Positions 16,478 to 24,686 of a DNA stretch of 42,837 bases are shown one piece after another. This DNA is from a bacterium. GTDB lineage: Bacteria; Bacillota_I; Bacilli_A; RF39; UBA660. The position numbers were made by a program, and so were the translations under genes. The stretch is from positions 1-42,837 of the forward strand of contig JAQXRJ010000057.1 of NCBI GenBank assembly GCA_029218465.1. Reading direction: 5' to 3'. Numbering within the stretch: position 1 is the stretch's first letter; each line of letters starts with the position of its first letter. The notes under the pieces were generated by a model, which did not search any database, was not told the DNA's origin, and was given only the letters and a program-made list of their open reading frames with translations.

Positions 16478-17281
16478 ATGTTCAAAATAGGAGATTTTTC
16501 TAAAATGTCTAAAGTAACAATCAAAGCATTAAGATATTATGAGAAAGAAGGATTAATAAAACCTATTTATATTGAGAATTCTAATGGATATAGATATTAT
16601 GAAAGTAATCAATTGTTAGATATTTCAAGAATTATCTCGTTAAAACAGGTTGGATTATCAATTGATGAAATAAAAAGAATAATAATAAAAAAAGAGTCAT
16701 TAGATAATATCTTGAAATTAAAGAAAGAACAATTGAAAAACGCTATTTCTGAATATAATTATCAGTTATCCAAAATAAAATATTTATTAGAGGAGAAAGA
16801 TATGAAAGAAAAAATATTTGAGAAAGTTATACCTGCTTACTATGTTTATTACAAGGAAGGTATTATAAAAGATTATAGTGAGTCATCTAAATTTATTCAA
16901 GAATCAGGAATAGAATGTTTAAAATTAAATCCTAGCATTAAATGTGTTGAACCGGATTATTGCTTTGTTAATTATTTGGATGGAGAATATAAAGATAAGA
17001 ATATAAAAATTAGATATTGTCAAGCTGTAGTAAAAGATAATAAACCATTTAAAGAAAATGATTCAATAAAATTTATGGATATACCAGAAGTAAAGTGTAT
17101 TTGTATATACCATAAGGGAGCATATAACGAATTGGGTATTTCTTATGGAAAAATAATGAAATATATAGAAGATAATAAATTAGAAATAATTGATTTTCCA
17201 AGGGAATGTTATATAGATGGAATTTGGAATAAAGAAAACATTGAAGATTGGTTAACAGAAATACAAGTGCCAATAAAATAG
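16478..17281 (+). CDS. MerR-family regulator with GyrI-like effector domain
   Basis: A 267-residue regulator of the BmrR/TipA-like class. The N-terminal MerR helix-turn-helix reads KIGDFSKMSKVTIKALRYYE (residues 3-22) with the wing containing GYRYYESNQL, followed by a coiled coil (about 75-110). The C-terminal GyrI-like/bacterial effector-binding domain (about 115-267) ends in the typical W-x-x-E-x-Q-x-P (DWLTEIQVPI). Such regulators sense small hydrophobic or cationic compounds and untwist a 19-bp-spacer promoter. That promoter lies directly upstream of the gene itself, and no transporter follows, so any other target is elsewhere. Confidence 0.93.
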   Translation: MFKIGDFSKMSKVTIKALRYYEKEGLIKPIYIENSNGYRYYESNQLLDISRIISLKQVGLSIDEIKRIIIKKESLDNILKLKKEQLKNAISEYNYQLSKIKYLLEEKDMKEKIFEKVIPAYYVYYKEGIIKDYSESSKFIQESGIECLKLNPSIKCVEPDYCFVNYLDGEYKDKNIKIRYCQAVVKDNKPFKENDSIKFMDIPEVKCICIYHKGAYNELGISYGKIMKYIEDNKLEIIDFPRECYIDGIWNKENIEDWLTEIQVPIK

Positions 17282-17588
17282 TTAATTATATAATATGTTT
17301 TTGAATTTTATTTTACATTTTTCAGAAAATTATTTGAGATATTAAGTCGATATAACAATCGACTTTTTAAATGGTATAATTGACGAATAAGAAAAAATGT
17401 AAAATTTAAATTTTGATAATATATAACTAATTTTAGGAATTCGTAAAAACAATAAAAAATACTTATTCAAGTCAAATTAGCAAATATTGATTTTATAGTG
17501 CTTATTATAGCAAAATAAATATTATTTTTAATAAAAGCCATGGTTATCTAATTATATTTTTGATATACTTATATAGGAGGTTAAGAAC
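17282..17588. other. Non-coding gap between the MerR gene and ruvA
   Basis: These 307 bases contain one good terminator (17344-17368) and the ruvA ribosome binding site (ATAGGAGG near 17573-17580). A weak inverted repeat (TGCT/AGCA) lies near 17500. I see no gene or riboswitch. Confidence 0.5.
17344..17368 (+). terminator. Intrinsic terminator after the MerR gene
   Basis: The perfect stem AAGTCGAT (17344-17351) with ATCGACTT (17358-17365) has a six-base loop and is followed by a short T-run. Confidence 0.8.
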
Positions 17589-18152
17589 ATGTATGATTAT
17601 TTAAACGGTATAATAACTAATATTTATAGTAATTCAATTGTACTTGATGTATCAGGTATTGGTTATTTAATATATACGGCTAATCCATATCAATTCAATG
17701 AAGGAGAAAAAAGTAAAATATATATTTATCAAAAAGTTAGTGAAGATGAGAATACTTTATACGGATTTAAACAAAATGAAGAAAGAGAATTATTCCTAAA
17801 ACTGATAAATGTTAAAGGATTAGGCCCTAAGATGGCTTTACCTATAATTGCAACAGGATCAGTATCGGGTGTAATAGATGCTATAGAAAGAGAAAATATT
17901 CTTTATCTAAAAAAATTCCCTAAAATAGGCGATAAAGTTGCTAAACAAATAATACTTGATTTAAAAGGAAAACTAGGCGTTATTACTACAAGTGGTGAAG
18001 TAGTTGATTCTAATACTTATGATGAATTAATTGAAGTATTGAAAGGTCTAGGTTATAAAGAAAAAGAATACAAAAAGATTATATCAAAAATAGATGATAG
18101 TTTATCAATAGAAGAACAAGTCAAAGAAGCGTTAAAATTATTGCTTAAATAA
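17589..18152 (+). CDS. ruvA: Holliday junction branch migration protein RuvA
   Basis: RuvA, 187 residues (family about 200), binds Holliday junctions as a tetramer and loads RuvB rings during recombination and replication-fork repair. The OB-fold N-terminus (MYDYLNGIITNIYSNSIVLDVSGIGYLI) is noted by its core YDYLNGII and VSGIGYLI. Two helix-hairpin-helix motifs follow (LINVKGLGPKMAL, about 73-85, and KKFPKIGDKVAKQIILDLKGK in part, about 107-127), and the C-terminal RuvB-contacting domain (about 140-187) holds ELIEVLKGLGYKEKE. AGGAGG lies ten bases before the ATG. ruvB lies 1.4 kb downstream, separated by a thymidine kinase and a nucleotidase gene, instead of directly adjacent as in most Firmicutes. 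Confidence 0.96.
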   Translation: MYDYLNGIITNIYSNSIVLDVSGIGYLIYTANPYQFNEGEKSKIYIYQKVSEDENTLYGFKQNEERELFLKLINVKGLGPKMALPIIATGSVSGVIDAIERENILYLKKFPKIGDKVAKQIILDLKGKLGVITTSGEVVDSNTYDELIEVLKGLGYKEKEYKKIISKIDDSLSIEEQVKEALKLLLK

Positions 18153-18167
18153 AAGAGGTGTAGTAGT

Positions 18168-18791
18168 ATGGCAAAAATGCATTTCAAATATGCCAGTATG
18201 AATTCAGGTAAAAGTATAGATTTAATTAGAACGGCATATAACTATGAAGAAAATGGATATAAAGTATTTATAATAAAGCCAGGAATTGATACCAAGGCTG
18301 GAAATAAAATATCATCAAGAGTTGGCCTTGAAAGAAACACAGATTTAGTATTAAATAGTAATGATTCTTTAATAGATAAATTATACAATAAGATAAATGA
18401 CATTAATTGCATTTTAGTAGATGAAGCCCAATTTCTTGCTAAAGATCAAGTTGACGAATTATTTATAGTATCAAAATCTTGTAATATACCTGTAATTTGT
18501 TATGGTCTTAGAACAGATTTTACTATGAATTCATTTGAGGGGAGCAAAAGATTACTTGAAATATGTGATGAGCTTGAGGAAATTCCTACTCTTTGTAAAT
18601 GCGGTGAAATAGCACGATATGTTGGAAGAAAAGTAAATGGGGAATATGTTTTGAAAGGAGATACTGTTGTAATAGACGGTACATCTAATGTAGAATATGT
18701 TCCACTATGTGGGTATTGTTATTTAAAAAAAGTAAAAAATATAAATTTTGATTTATTTAATAGAAGATGCAATTATAAAAAATATAAATAA
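18168..18791 (+). CDS. tdk: Thymidine kinase, type II
   Basis: A 207-residue thymidine kinase that phosphorylates thymidine to dTMP in the salvage pathway. The P-loop is of the E. coli-like form YASMNSGKS (residues 8-16), not the GxMxSGKT form of Bacillus. It also has the catalytic-region motif DEAQF (85-89), the lasso/substrate part CYGLRTDFT, and a zinc ribbon with Cys at about 143, 145, 181 and 184. The first pair is spaced CxC. It sits 15 bases behind ruvA with ribosome binding site AGAGGTG, so it is probably co-transcribed with ruvA. The neighbouring HAD nucleotidase could act on the same nucleotide pool. Confidence 0.95.
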   Translation: MAKMHFKYASMNSGKSIDLIRTAYNYEENGYKVFIIKPGIDTKAGNKISSRVGLERNTDLVLNSNDSLIDKLYNKINDINCILVDEAQFLAKDQVDELFIVSKSCNIPVICYGLRTDFTMNSFEGSKRLLEICDELEEIPTLCKCGEIARYVGRKVNGEYVLKGDTVVIDGTSNVEYVPLCGYCYLKKVKNINFDLFNRRCNYKKYK

Positions 18792-18830
18792 AAGTCTAAA
18801 GTTAGATGATCTTTATTTTTTATATTATTA
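18792..18830 (+). terminator. Probable terminator after thymidine kinase
   Basis: A hairpin around 18786-18830 pairs AAATAAAAG with CTTTATTTTT around an inner TCTAA/TTAGA stem and ends in a T-rich run. Bulges make it weaker than the other terminators in this window. Confidence 0.45.
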
Positions 18831-18910
18831 TATGATTTAATATAATACATTACTTAAATAGTAAAAAGTTTTATTGCTTATATAATTTATAATAGCAATT
18901 TTAGTTCTTT

Positions 18911-18939
18911 ATTATATCATCTCTTAAAAATGATATAAT
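18911..18939. promoter_or_regulatory. Inverted pair of extended -10 elements before the nucleotidase gene
   Basis: ATTATATCAT (18911-18920) and ATGATATAAT (18930-18939) form a perfect 10-base inverted repeat with a nine-base centre. The right arm is an extended -10 placed 37 bases ahead of the nucleotidase gene. The left arm is the same element facing the other way. It may be an operator or two back-to-back promoters. Confidence 0.45.
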
Positions 18940-18975
18940 AAATATAAATGTATAAATGAAGTTGGAGATGTTTTT

Positions 18976-19536
18976 ATGACAATTAAAATTGGAATAGATA
19001 TAGATGATACTATTACTAACACTAATGATTTAATAAAAGAATTAATGATTAGAAATAATTTAAAAGAGGAAAAACTAGATTTTGATTCTTATGACGATGG
19101 TAAATTAAATAAATATGATAAATTAATTAGACAGAATATATGTGATGTTTTATCAAACTGCAAGTTAAGAGATAATTCTAAGGAAGTTATTGACTATTTT
19201 AAGAATATTGGTTGTAAGATAATATTAATAACTGCTAGAAGTAATCATTATTCTGATAATGTTTATGATATTACAGTTAATTATTTAAAAAACAACAATA
19301 TTTATTATGATGAATTATTATTTGGATATTCAGATAAAGTTGATATATGTGTTGAAAAGGGTATAGATATAATGTTGGACGATAATTATACATTAATTAG
19401 TAAACTTAATAATACTAATGTTAAAGGAGTTTTGTTTGAAACAAGTTATAATAAAATATATAATTATAACGGAGATAGTGTTGATAGTTGGCTAGAGTTT
19501 AAAAAATTTGTAGATAATTTTAAAAATATTATTTGA
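18976..19536 (+). CDS. HAD-family 5'-nucleotidase-like phosphatase
   Basis: A 186-residue HAD-superfamily hydrolase. Motif I is GIDIDDTIT with the nucleophile Asp8 and Asp10; motif II is ILITARSNHY (the Thr-Ala-Arg form typical of the NT5C/YqfW-type nucleotidases); motif III/IV is KVDICVEKGIDIMLDD, with the metal-binding Asp pair in MLDDN. The likely reaction is dephosphorylation of (deoxy)nucleoside monophosphates. It lies next to thymidine kinase, which would fit nucleotide-pool control, but the substrate is inferred. It is followed by a clean terminator and so seems to be a single-gene unit. Confidence 0.85.
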   Translation: MTIKIGIDIDDTITNTNDLIKELMIRNNLKEEKLDFDSYDDGKLNKYDKLIRQNICDVLSNCKLRDNSKEVIDYFKNIGCKIILITARSNHYSDNVYDITVNYLKNNNIYYDELLFGYSDKVDICVEKGIDIMLDDNYTLISKLNNTNVKGVLFETSYNKIYNYNGDSVDSWLEFKKFVDNFKNII

Positions 19537-19556
19537 CGAACTTTAGTTCGTTTTTT
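19536..19556 (+). terminator. Intrinsic terminator after the HAD nucleotidase gene
   Basis: The stem ACGAAC (19536-19541) with GTTCGT (19546-19551) has a four-base loop and is followed by a T-run. It starts at the last base of the stop codon. Confidence 0.85.
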
Positions 19557-19584
19557 ATAATAAATAGAGAAAGAAGGCGTTAAT

Positions 19585-20613
19585 ATGGATGAAGATATAT
19601 TGAATAAGGAAGAATTAAGTAGTGATAAATTTGATGAAAGTATCAGACCTGATTTATTAAGTGAATATATTGGACAAACTGATGTTAAAGAAAATATTAG
19701 AGTTTTTATAGAAGCAGCTAAAATAAGAGGGGAGAGTTTAGACCACGTCTTATTATATGGGCCACCAGGTCTTGGAAAAACTACTTTGGCAAATATTATA
19801 GCAAATGAATTAGGAGCTGATTTAAAGACTGCAAGTGGTCCTTCTATTGAAAAATCAGGAGATCTTGCTGCTATTTTATCTAGTTTAGAGCCAGGTGATG
19901 TTTTATTTATTGATGAAATACATAGAATGCCTTCATATATTGAAGAAATATTGTATCCAGCAATGGAGGATTTCACATTAGATATAATTATAGGTAGTGA
20001 GGGTAATAGTAAAAATATTAAGATTAATTTGCCTCCGTTTACTTTAGTTGGTGCTACAACTAGGGCAGGTGATTTAACAAGTCCTCTTCGAGATAGATTC
20101 GGAATAGTATCAAAACTTAAATATTACACTAATGAGGAATTAACTGAGATTGTAAAACGTACATCTAGAGTTTTAGGATTTGATATAGATGATGGTGCCG
20201 CATATGAATTAGCATCTCGAAGTAGGGGTACTCCAAGAATTGCCAATAGATTGTTTAAAAGAGTAAGGGACTTTGCTCTCGTAGAGGGTAAAACTATAAT
20301 AGATAAAGAAATAACAAAAAAAGCTCTAGAAAGATTAAAAGTTGACCAGGATGGACTAGATGAAACGGATCATCAATTACTTAGAGGAATAATTGAAAAG
20401 TTTAATGGAGGTCCAGTTGGAGTTGAATCTATTGCATCAGTTATAGGAGAAGAAGTTGCAACTATTGAAGATGTTTATGAGCCTTTTCTATTACAAAATG
20501 GTTATTTGAAAAGGACTCCAAGAGGAAGAGTTGCTACTGATAAAGCATATAAGCATTTAGGAATAAATTCAAATAAGCAAATATCTAGACAAGTAGAATT
20601 GGAGTTGGATTAA
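19585..20613 (+). CDS. ruvB: Holliday junction helicase RuvB
   Basis: RuvB, 342 residues, the AAA+ motor that drives branch migration with RuvA. Walker A is GPPGLGKTT (residues 59-67), Walker B is LFIDEIHR (D110, E111), sensor 1 lies in [20 protein letters not shown] with its arginine finger, and the C-terminal winged helix includes [16 protein letters not shown] and [12 protein letters not shown]. It ends two bases before queA, so ruvB and queA are one transcription unit. That order (ruvB-queA) is conserved in Firmicutes. No ruvC is expected in this phylum. Confidence 0.97.
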   Translation: MDEDILNKEELSSDKFDESIRPDLLSEYIGQTDVKENIRVFIEAAKIRGESLDHVLLYGPPGLGKTTLANIIANELGADLKTASGPSIEKSGDLAAILSSLEPGDVLFIDEIHRMPSYIEEILYPAMEDFTLDIIIGSEGNSKNIKINLPPFTLVGATTRAGDLTSPLRDRFGIVSKLKYYTNEELTEIVKRTSRVLGFDIDDGAAYELASRSRGTPRIANRLFKRVRDFALVEGKTIIDKEITKKALERLKVDQDGLDETDHQLLRGIIEKFNGGPVGVESIASVIGEEVATIEDVYEPFLLQNGYLKRTPRGRVATDKAYKHLGINSNKQISRQVELELD

Positions 20614-20614
20614 T

Positions 20615-21655
20615 ATGAAAACAGACGATTTTGATTACTATTTACCAGAAGATTTAATTGCACAGACTCCTCTCAAAGTTAGGGATTCTTCTAGACTTTT
20701 GGTACTTGATAAACAAGATGGAAGTGTTTATGACAGGAAATTTACTGATATAGTTGATTATTTAAGCGAAGGAGATACATTAGTTGTTAATGACACGAAA
20801 GTATTACCTGCAAGAATTATTGGTATAAAGGAAGAAACTGGTGCTGTTATAGAGCTTTTACTATTAAAAAATACTAATGATAATATATGGGAATCATTAG
20901 TTAGACCTGCCAAGAGAATTAAAATAGGTACTATAATATCTTTTGGAGATGGACTACTAAAAGCAAAATGTATTGAAGAAAAAGAAGAAGGAATAAGAAT
21001 ATTTGAACTTATATATAACGGAATATTATATGAAATATTAGATAAATTAGGAACTATGCCTCTGCCTCCTTATATACATGAGAAACTATCTGATCAATCA
21101 AGATATCAAACTGTATATGCTAAAAACATTGGTTCAGCGGCAGCGCCCACCGCAGGTCTTCATTTTACAAAAGAACTTATAAATATAATTAAAGAAAAAG
21201 GTGTTAATATAGCAAGTGTTACATTGCATGTTGGACTAGGCACTTTTAGACCCGTTAGTGTAAGTGATGTTGCAAATCATAAAATGCATTCTGAATATTA
21301 CGAAATAAGTGAGGAAACTGCAAATATTATTAATAAAACAAAAGAAAATGGAAATAAAGTTATAGTGGTTGGTACTACGTCAGTAAGAGTATTGGAAACA
21401 GTAATGAATAGATTTGGATCATTAAAAGCTTGTAGTGGATTTACTGATATATTTATTTATCCTGGATATAAGTATAAGATAGTAGATAATTTAATAACAA
21501 ATTTTCACTTACCAAAATCTACTCTTATTATGCTTGTGAGTGCTCTAGCTACTAAGGATTATATAATGAATGCATATAAGCATGCCGTAGAGAAAAAATA
21601 TAGATTCTTCTCATTTGGAGATGCAATGTTCATCACAAATAATGTAGATAAATAG
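20615..21655 (+). CDS. queA: tRNA preQ1(34) S-adenosylmethionine ribosyltransferase-isomerase
   Basis: QueA, 346 residues, transfers and isomerises the ribosyl part of SAM to preQ1 at tRNA position 34, giving epoxyqueuosine. Recognised motifs are [15 protein letters not shown] at the start (residues 5-19), [55 protein letters not shown] (in part) and [10 protein letters not shown]. The gene starts on the second base after the ruvB stop. No preQ1 riboswitch is expected inside this operon and none is seen. The other queuosine genes (tgt, queG/H) are outside the window. Confidence 0.97.
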   Translation: MKTDDFDYYLPEDLIAQTPLKVRDSSRLLVLDKQDGSVYDRKFTDIVDYLSEGDTLVVNDTKVLPARIIGIKEETGAVIELLLLKNTNDNIWESLVRPAKRIKIGTIISFGDGLLKAKCIEEKEEGIRIFELIYNGILYEILDKLGTMPLPPYIHEKLSDQSRYQTVYAKNIGSAAAPTAGLHFTKELINIIKEKGVNIASVTLHVGLGTFRPVSVSDVANHKMHSEYYEISEETANIINKTKENGNKVIVVGTTSVRVLETVMNRFGSLKACSGFTDIFIYPGYKYKIVDNLITNFHLPKSTLIMLVSALATKDYIMNAYKHAVEKKYRFFSFGDAMFITNNVDK

Positions 21656-21712
21656 ATTATTATAATAAAAATAATTAAGTATACTTTTTCATAGTATTTT
21701 ATTGGTGATAAT

Positions 21713-22894
21713 ATGAAAAAGTTTTTATTTTCTATATTTGTAGTTATATTTTTTATTCTATCTTTCTTTATGATTGAAGATAAACAAATAACTGAAAAGG
21801 TTATTAATACTAATTCTGAAACAAGAGGAGTATTTTTATCATATATGGAACTAGGAGAATACTTGAAAGATAAAACAGAAACTGAAAGTAAAAAAAATAT
21901 CATAGAAATATTAGAAAATTTGAAAAAATATAATTTTAATCTATTAATAGTACAGGTAAGAGCTTTTTCAGATGCAATATATGATTCAAAAATATTTCCT
22001 TATGCAGATTATGTTAAGAATAATGGAAAAAATCCTAATTATGATGTTTTAAAATACATAATAGATGAGGCACATAAAAGAAAAATAGAAGTATATTCTT
22101 GGATTAATCCTTATAGAGTAAGTACAAGTGATGATTTATCTACAATTTCAAAAAATAACCCTGCATATAATTTTATAGAAGATAAAAATGTTAGTGTAAT
22201 AGATGGAAAGGGAATATATTATAATCCTGCTTGTACTGAAGTTCAAGAATTAATAATTAATGGCATAAAAGAAATTATAGAAAACTATGAAATAGATGGA
22301 ATAGAATTTGATGATTATTTTTATCCTGATGATTCAATTGATAAAAGTTCATACAAGGATTATAAATCTTTGGGAGGAACATTATCTTTAAAGGATTATA
22401 GATACAATATAATACTATCTTTAATAAAAAATACATATTCAGAGATAAAAAAGCTTAATAAAAATGTATTATTTGGGATATCTCCAGAAGGAAATATAGA
22501 TAATAATTATAATTCTCATTATTTAGATGTAAAGACTATTTTATCAAATTCAGATTATGTTGACTTTATTATGCCTCAAATATATTTTGGTTTTGAAAAT
22601 ACCAAAAGGCCTTTTGTTGATACATTAAATAGTTGGAGCGAATTAATAAAAGATGATAGTATAAATTTAATTCCGGCCTTAGCATTCTATAAAGTTGGTA
22701 CATATGATCAGTATGCTGGCGAAGGAAGCTTTGAATGGATTAATAATAGTGATATAATATCAAGACAAGTAAAACAAATAAGAAATATAACGAATGGTTT
22801 TTCTCTTTTTAGATATGATTTCTTATTTAGTGATAAAAAAAGAAATAATAATACTGAATATGAATTAAATAAATTGAATGAATTATTAAAATAA
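21713..22894 (+). CDS. GHL10 (glycosyl hydrolase-like 10) exported protein
   Basis: A 393-residue protein of the YngK/UPF0748 glycoside-hydrolase-like family. An N-terminal signal/anchor helix (about residues 2-22) is followed by the (beta/alpha)8-type domain. Motifs include TRGVFLSYMEL, LLIVQVRAFSDAIYDS, KIEVYSWINPYRV, DGIEFDDYFYPD (probable acidic active-site residues in EFDD), LFGISPEGN and DFIMPQIYFGFE. Such proteins probably cleave or bind peptidoglycan or other glycans outside the cell; the substrate is not established. GGTGATAAT precedes the ATG. Confidence 0.88.
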   Translation: MKKFLFSIFVVIFFILSFFMIEDKQITEKVINTNSETRGVFLSYMELGEYLKDKTETESKKNIIEILENLKKYNFNLLIVQVRAFSDAIYDSKIFPYADYVKNNGKNPNYDVLKYIIDEAHKRKIEVYSWINPYRVSTSDDLSTISKNNPAYNFIEDKNVSVIDGKGIYYNPACTEVQELIINGIKEIIENYEIDGIEFDDYFYPDDSIDKSSYKDYKSLGGTLSLKDYRYNIILSLIKNTYSEIKKLNKNVLFGISPEGNIDNNYNSHYLDVKTILSNSDYVDFIMPQIYFGFENTKRPFVDTLNSWSELIKDDSINLIPALAFYKVGTYDQYAGEGSFEWINNSDIISRQVKQIRNITNGFSLFRYDFLFSDKKRNNNTEYELNKLNELLK

Positions 22895-22918
22895 TATATA
22901 ATTTATTTGGTGATTATA

Positions 22919-23443
22919 ATGAAAATTATTAGAGTTGAAACAGGTTTTTTAAAAGAAAATTGTTATATATTGATTATTAATAATAAATGCTTAGTAATTG
23001 ATCCGGGAGACGATTATTTTAAAATAAAAGAAAAATTAAAGGATTTGGAAGTATTAGGTATATTAATAACACATGGTCATTTTGATCATATAGGAGCAAT
23101 TGATGATTTATTAAATGAGCATAATGTTAATATATATAAGTTTGATAATTTATCGGAAAGTAGTTATAATATAGGACCATTTAATTTTGAAGTAATATTT
23201 AATCCCGGGCACAGTGAAGACTCAATAAGTTATTATTTTAAAGATGATAATGTAATATTTGATGGAGACTTTATATTTAAGGGCACAATAGGTAGATGTG
23301 ATTTAAAAGGCGGAAACATTAATAAAATGAAGGAAAGTCTTTTAAAGTTTTATAATAGATTCAGTGATGTTATATTAATGCCTGGACATGGTAGTGAAAC
23401 TAATATAAATAATGAAAAAAATAATTATAGTTATAAAATTTAA
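22919..23443 (+). CDS. MBL-fold metallo-hydrolase (YqgX/glyoxalase II-like)
   Basis: A 174-residue metallo-beta-lactamase-fold hydrolase. The start at 22919 is chosen because GGTGAT (22909-22914) sits right for it; TTG/GTG codons upstream are in frame. The zinc-binding motif is THGHFDHIG (HxHxDH), further ligands are in NPGHSEDS and FDGDFIFKGTIGR, and the last is in MPGHGSE. This is the compact glyoxalase-II-like subgroup (YqgX/YcbL type), which lacks the C-terminal glutathione-binding helices. It probably cleaves a thioester or related small molecule. It lies 24 bases after the GHL10 gene, on the same strand. Confidence 0.9.
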   Translation: MKIIRVETGFLKENCYILIINNKCLVIDPGDDYFKIKEKLKDLEVLGILITHGHFDHIGAIDDLLNEHNVNIYKFDNLSESSYNIGPFNFEVIFNPGHSEDSISYYFKDDNVIFDGDFIFKGTIGRCDLKGGNINKMKESLLKFYNRFSDVILMPGHGSETNINNEKNNYSYKI

Positions 23444-23482
23444 ATATTATATAACTTTTTTTAATAAAATATTATTTACTAA

Positions 23483-23511
23483 TTGTTAAATATTATTTAG
23501 CATGATATAAT
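23483..23511 (+). promoter_or_regulatory. Promoter of the unknown membrane gene pair
   Basis: The -35 TTGTTA (23483-23488), a 17-base spacer and the -10 TATAAT (23506-23511, extended form TGATATAAT) lie 40 bases ahead of the next gene. Confidence 0.65.
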
Positions 23512-23551
23512 TTTATTAATAATAATTTATGATTATAGGAGGATAATCAAT

Positions 23552-24160
23552 ATGTTAAATAAAGCTAAAGATATTATTTTTTATTTTATAATATTTTACA
23601 CGATTACATTTACAATTTTGCTTATTAATCAGTCATTTTCTTTAAAAAAAGAACTGAATAAAAAAATGGAATTTATTAAAACAGAAGAGTATGAACAGGC
23701 CTATATTAATGCTAAAAAGAAAATTAATGATTACAAGTTAAATGCTTATAGTGATCAAGATAAACTTTGTTTGACTAATGCTGAGAAGATTATTGATAAA
23801 TCTAATAAAAATCAAAGTCTAGGCGAAATTTCAGTAAAAGAATTTTTTGAACAATATTATAATGATGTTAATAATAATTTGCTATTTTTACAAGCTTGCA
23901 AATTTGATGAAGAAGCAAAAAAGAAAATTTCTGTTAATATGATAGCTAGCATGATACTTATCGAGAGATTTACGATAGAAAAAAAGTTTTTATATGAAGT
24001 TAATTTAACAATAAAGGATTTCTATAGTAGATCGATTTTTGAACCATCAATTTATAGTATTGAAAAGAATGCTCAACAAACATTTGAGCTTAGATTACAA
24101 AATATTGATAAAAATATGATTTTACAAATAATGGAAAGCTTAGGTGATAAATATGAATAA
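23552..24160 (+). CDS. Uncharacterised single-span membrane protein
   Basis: A 202-residue protein with an N-terminal membrane helix (about residues 8-30) and a mainly helical, charged outer or inner domain with a coiled-coil-like stretch (about 32-60). I do not recognise the family. AGGAGGATAAT precedes the ATG and a good promoter lies upstream. It overlaps the next gene by eight bases and is probably translated together with it. The pair has its own promoter and terminator, forming a two-gene unit. Confidence 0.7.
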   Translation: MLNKAKDIIFYFIIFYTITFTILLINQSFSLKKELNKKMEFIKTEEYEQAYINAKKKINDYKLNAYSDQDKLCLTNAEKIIDKSNKNQSLGEISVKEFFEQYYNDVNNNLLFLQACKFDEEAKKKISVNMIASMILIERFTIEKKFLYEVNLTIKDFYSRSIFEPSIYSIEKNAQQTFELRLQNIDKNMILQIMESLGDKYE

Positions 24161-24602
24161 ATCATATAACAATAAAAGATATAGATTTTTATTCTATGCT
24201 ATAAATTTTTTTATATTTTTATTATCTGTTTTTTTAATGTATTTCGATTATGCTATTGGGGTTAATGAAATAGGAATAGAAAAAATATATATATCATTGT
24301 TTATTGTGTTTACAATATTTGTTATTATAAAAGTGTATAAAAACAAAGAAATAAATTATAATTTAAAAAATTATATATTACTTTTCTCAATTACATTTTT
24401 TATGTGTATATTATTTTTTGTTTGTATTATTAATCTAAAAAATTTGAATATTAATTCACAAGCTTTTATGTATTCTAAATTTACATTTATTTTGTATTAT
24501 TATGATATTCTGCTAGTTCCTTTTTTATTTATTGATATATATACATTTTTAACAATATATAGTCAGAAAAAAAATAAACTAAATAAAAACGTTAATTTAT
24601 AA
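24153..24602 (+). CDS. Uncharacterised four-span membrane protein
   Basis: A 149-residue protein with about four hydrophobic segments (around residues 12-32, 43-60, 75-95, 112-135) and a Lys-rich C-terminus. The start at 24153 is chosen from TAGGTGAT just upstream; a GTG at 24144 is in frame. It overlaps the preceding single-span protein gene by eight bases, which implies a stoichiometric membrane pair. No family was recognised. Confidence 0.7.
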   Translation: MNKSYNNKRYRFLFYAINFFIFLLSVFLMYFDYAIGVNEIGIEKIYISLFIVFTIFVIIKVYKNKEINYNLKNYILLFSITFFMCILFFVCIINLKNLNINSQAFMYSKFTFILYYYDILLVPFLFIDIYTFLTIYSQKKNKLNKNVNL

Positions 24603-24607
24603 TAATG

Positions 24608-24632
24608 GTACTAAGTATATTTAGTACTTTTT
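24608..24632 (+). terminator. Intrinsic terminator after the membrane gene pair
   Basis: The stem GTACTAA (24608-24614) with TTAGTAC (24621-24627) is followed by TTTTT. Confidence 0.8.
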
Positions 24633-24634
24633 AT

Positions 24635-24662
24635 TTGGCATTTTTTTAAAAAATGATATAAT
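24635..24662 (+). promoter_or_regulatory. Promoter of the U32 peptidase gene
   Basis: The -35 TTGGCA (24635-24640), a 16-base spacer and the -10 TATAAT (24657-24662, extended TGATATAAT) lie directly after the preceding terminator and 24 bases before the gene. Confidence 0.65.
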
Positions 24663-24686
24663 AATTATGAAAAAAAGAGGTAATAT

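Noticed and set aside
17589-20613. Rearrangement or insertion of mobile DNA between ruvA and ruvB
   Set aside because: The genes in between (thymidine kinase, HAD nucleotidase) are ordinary chromosomal genes with matching composition; no repeats or transposase remnants were seen.
20615-20660. Possible preQ1 riboswitch near queA
   Set aside because: queA starts one base after the ruvB stop, leaving no room for a leader, and no preQ1 pseudoknot pattern was seen ahead of ruvB.
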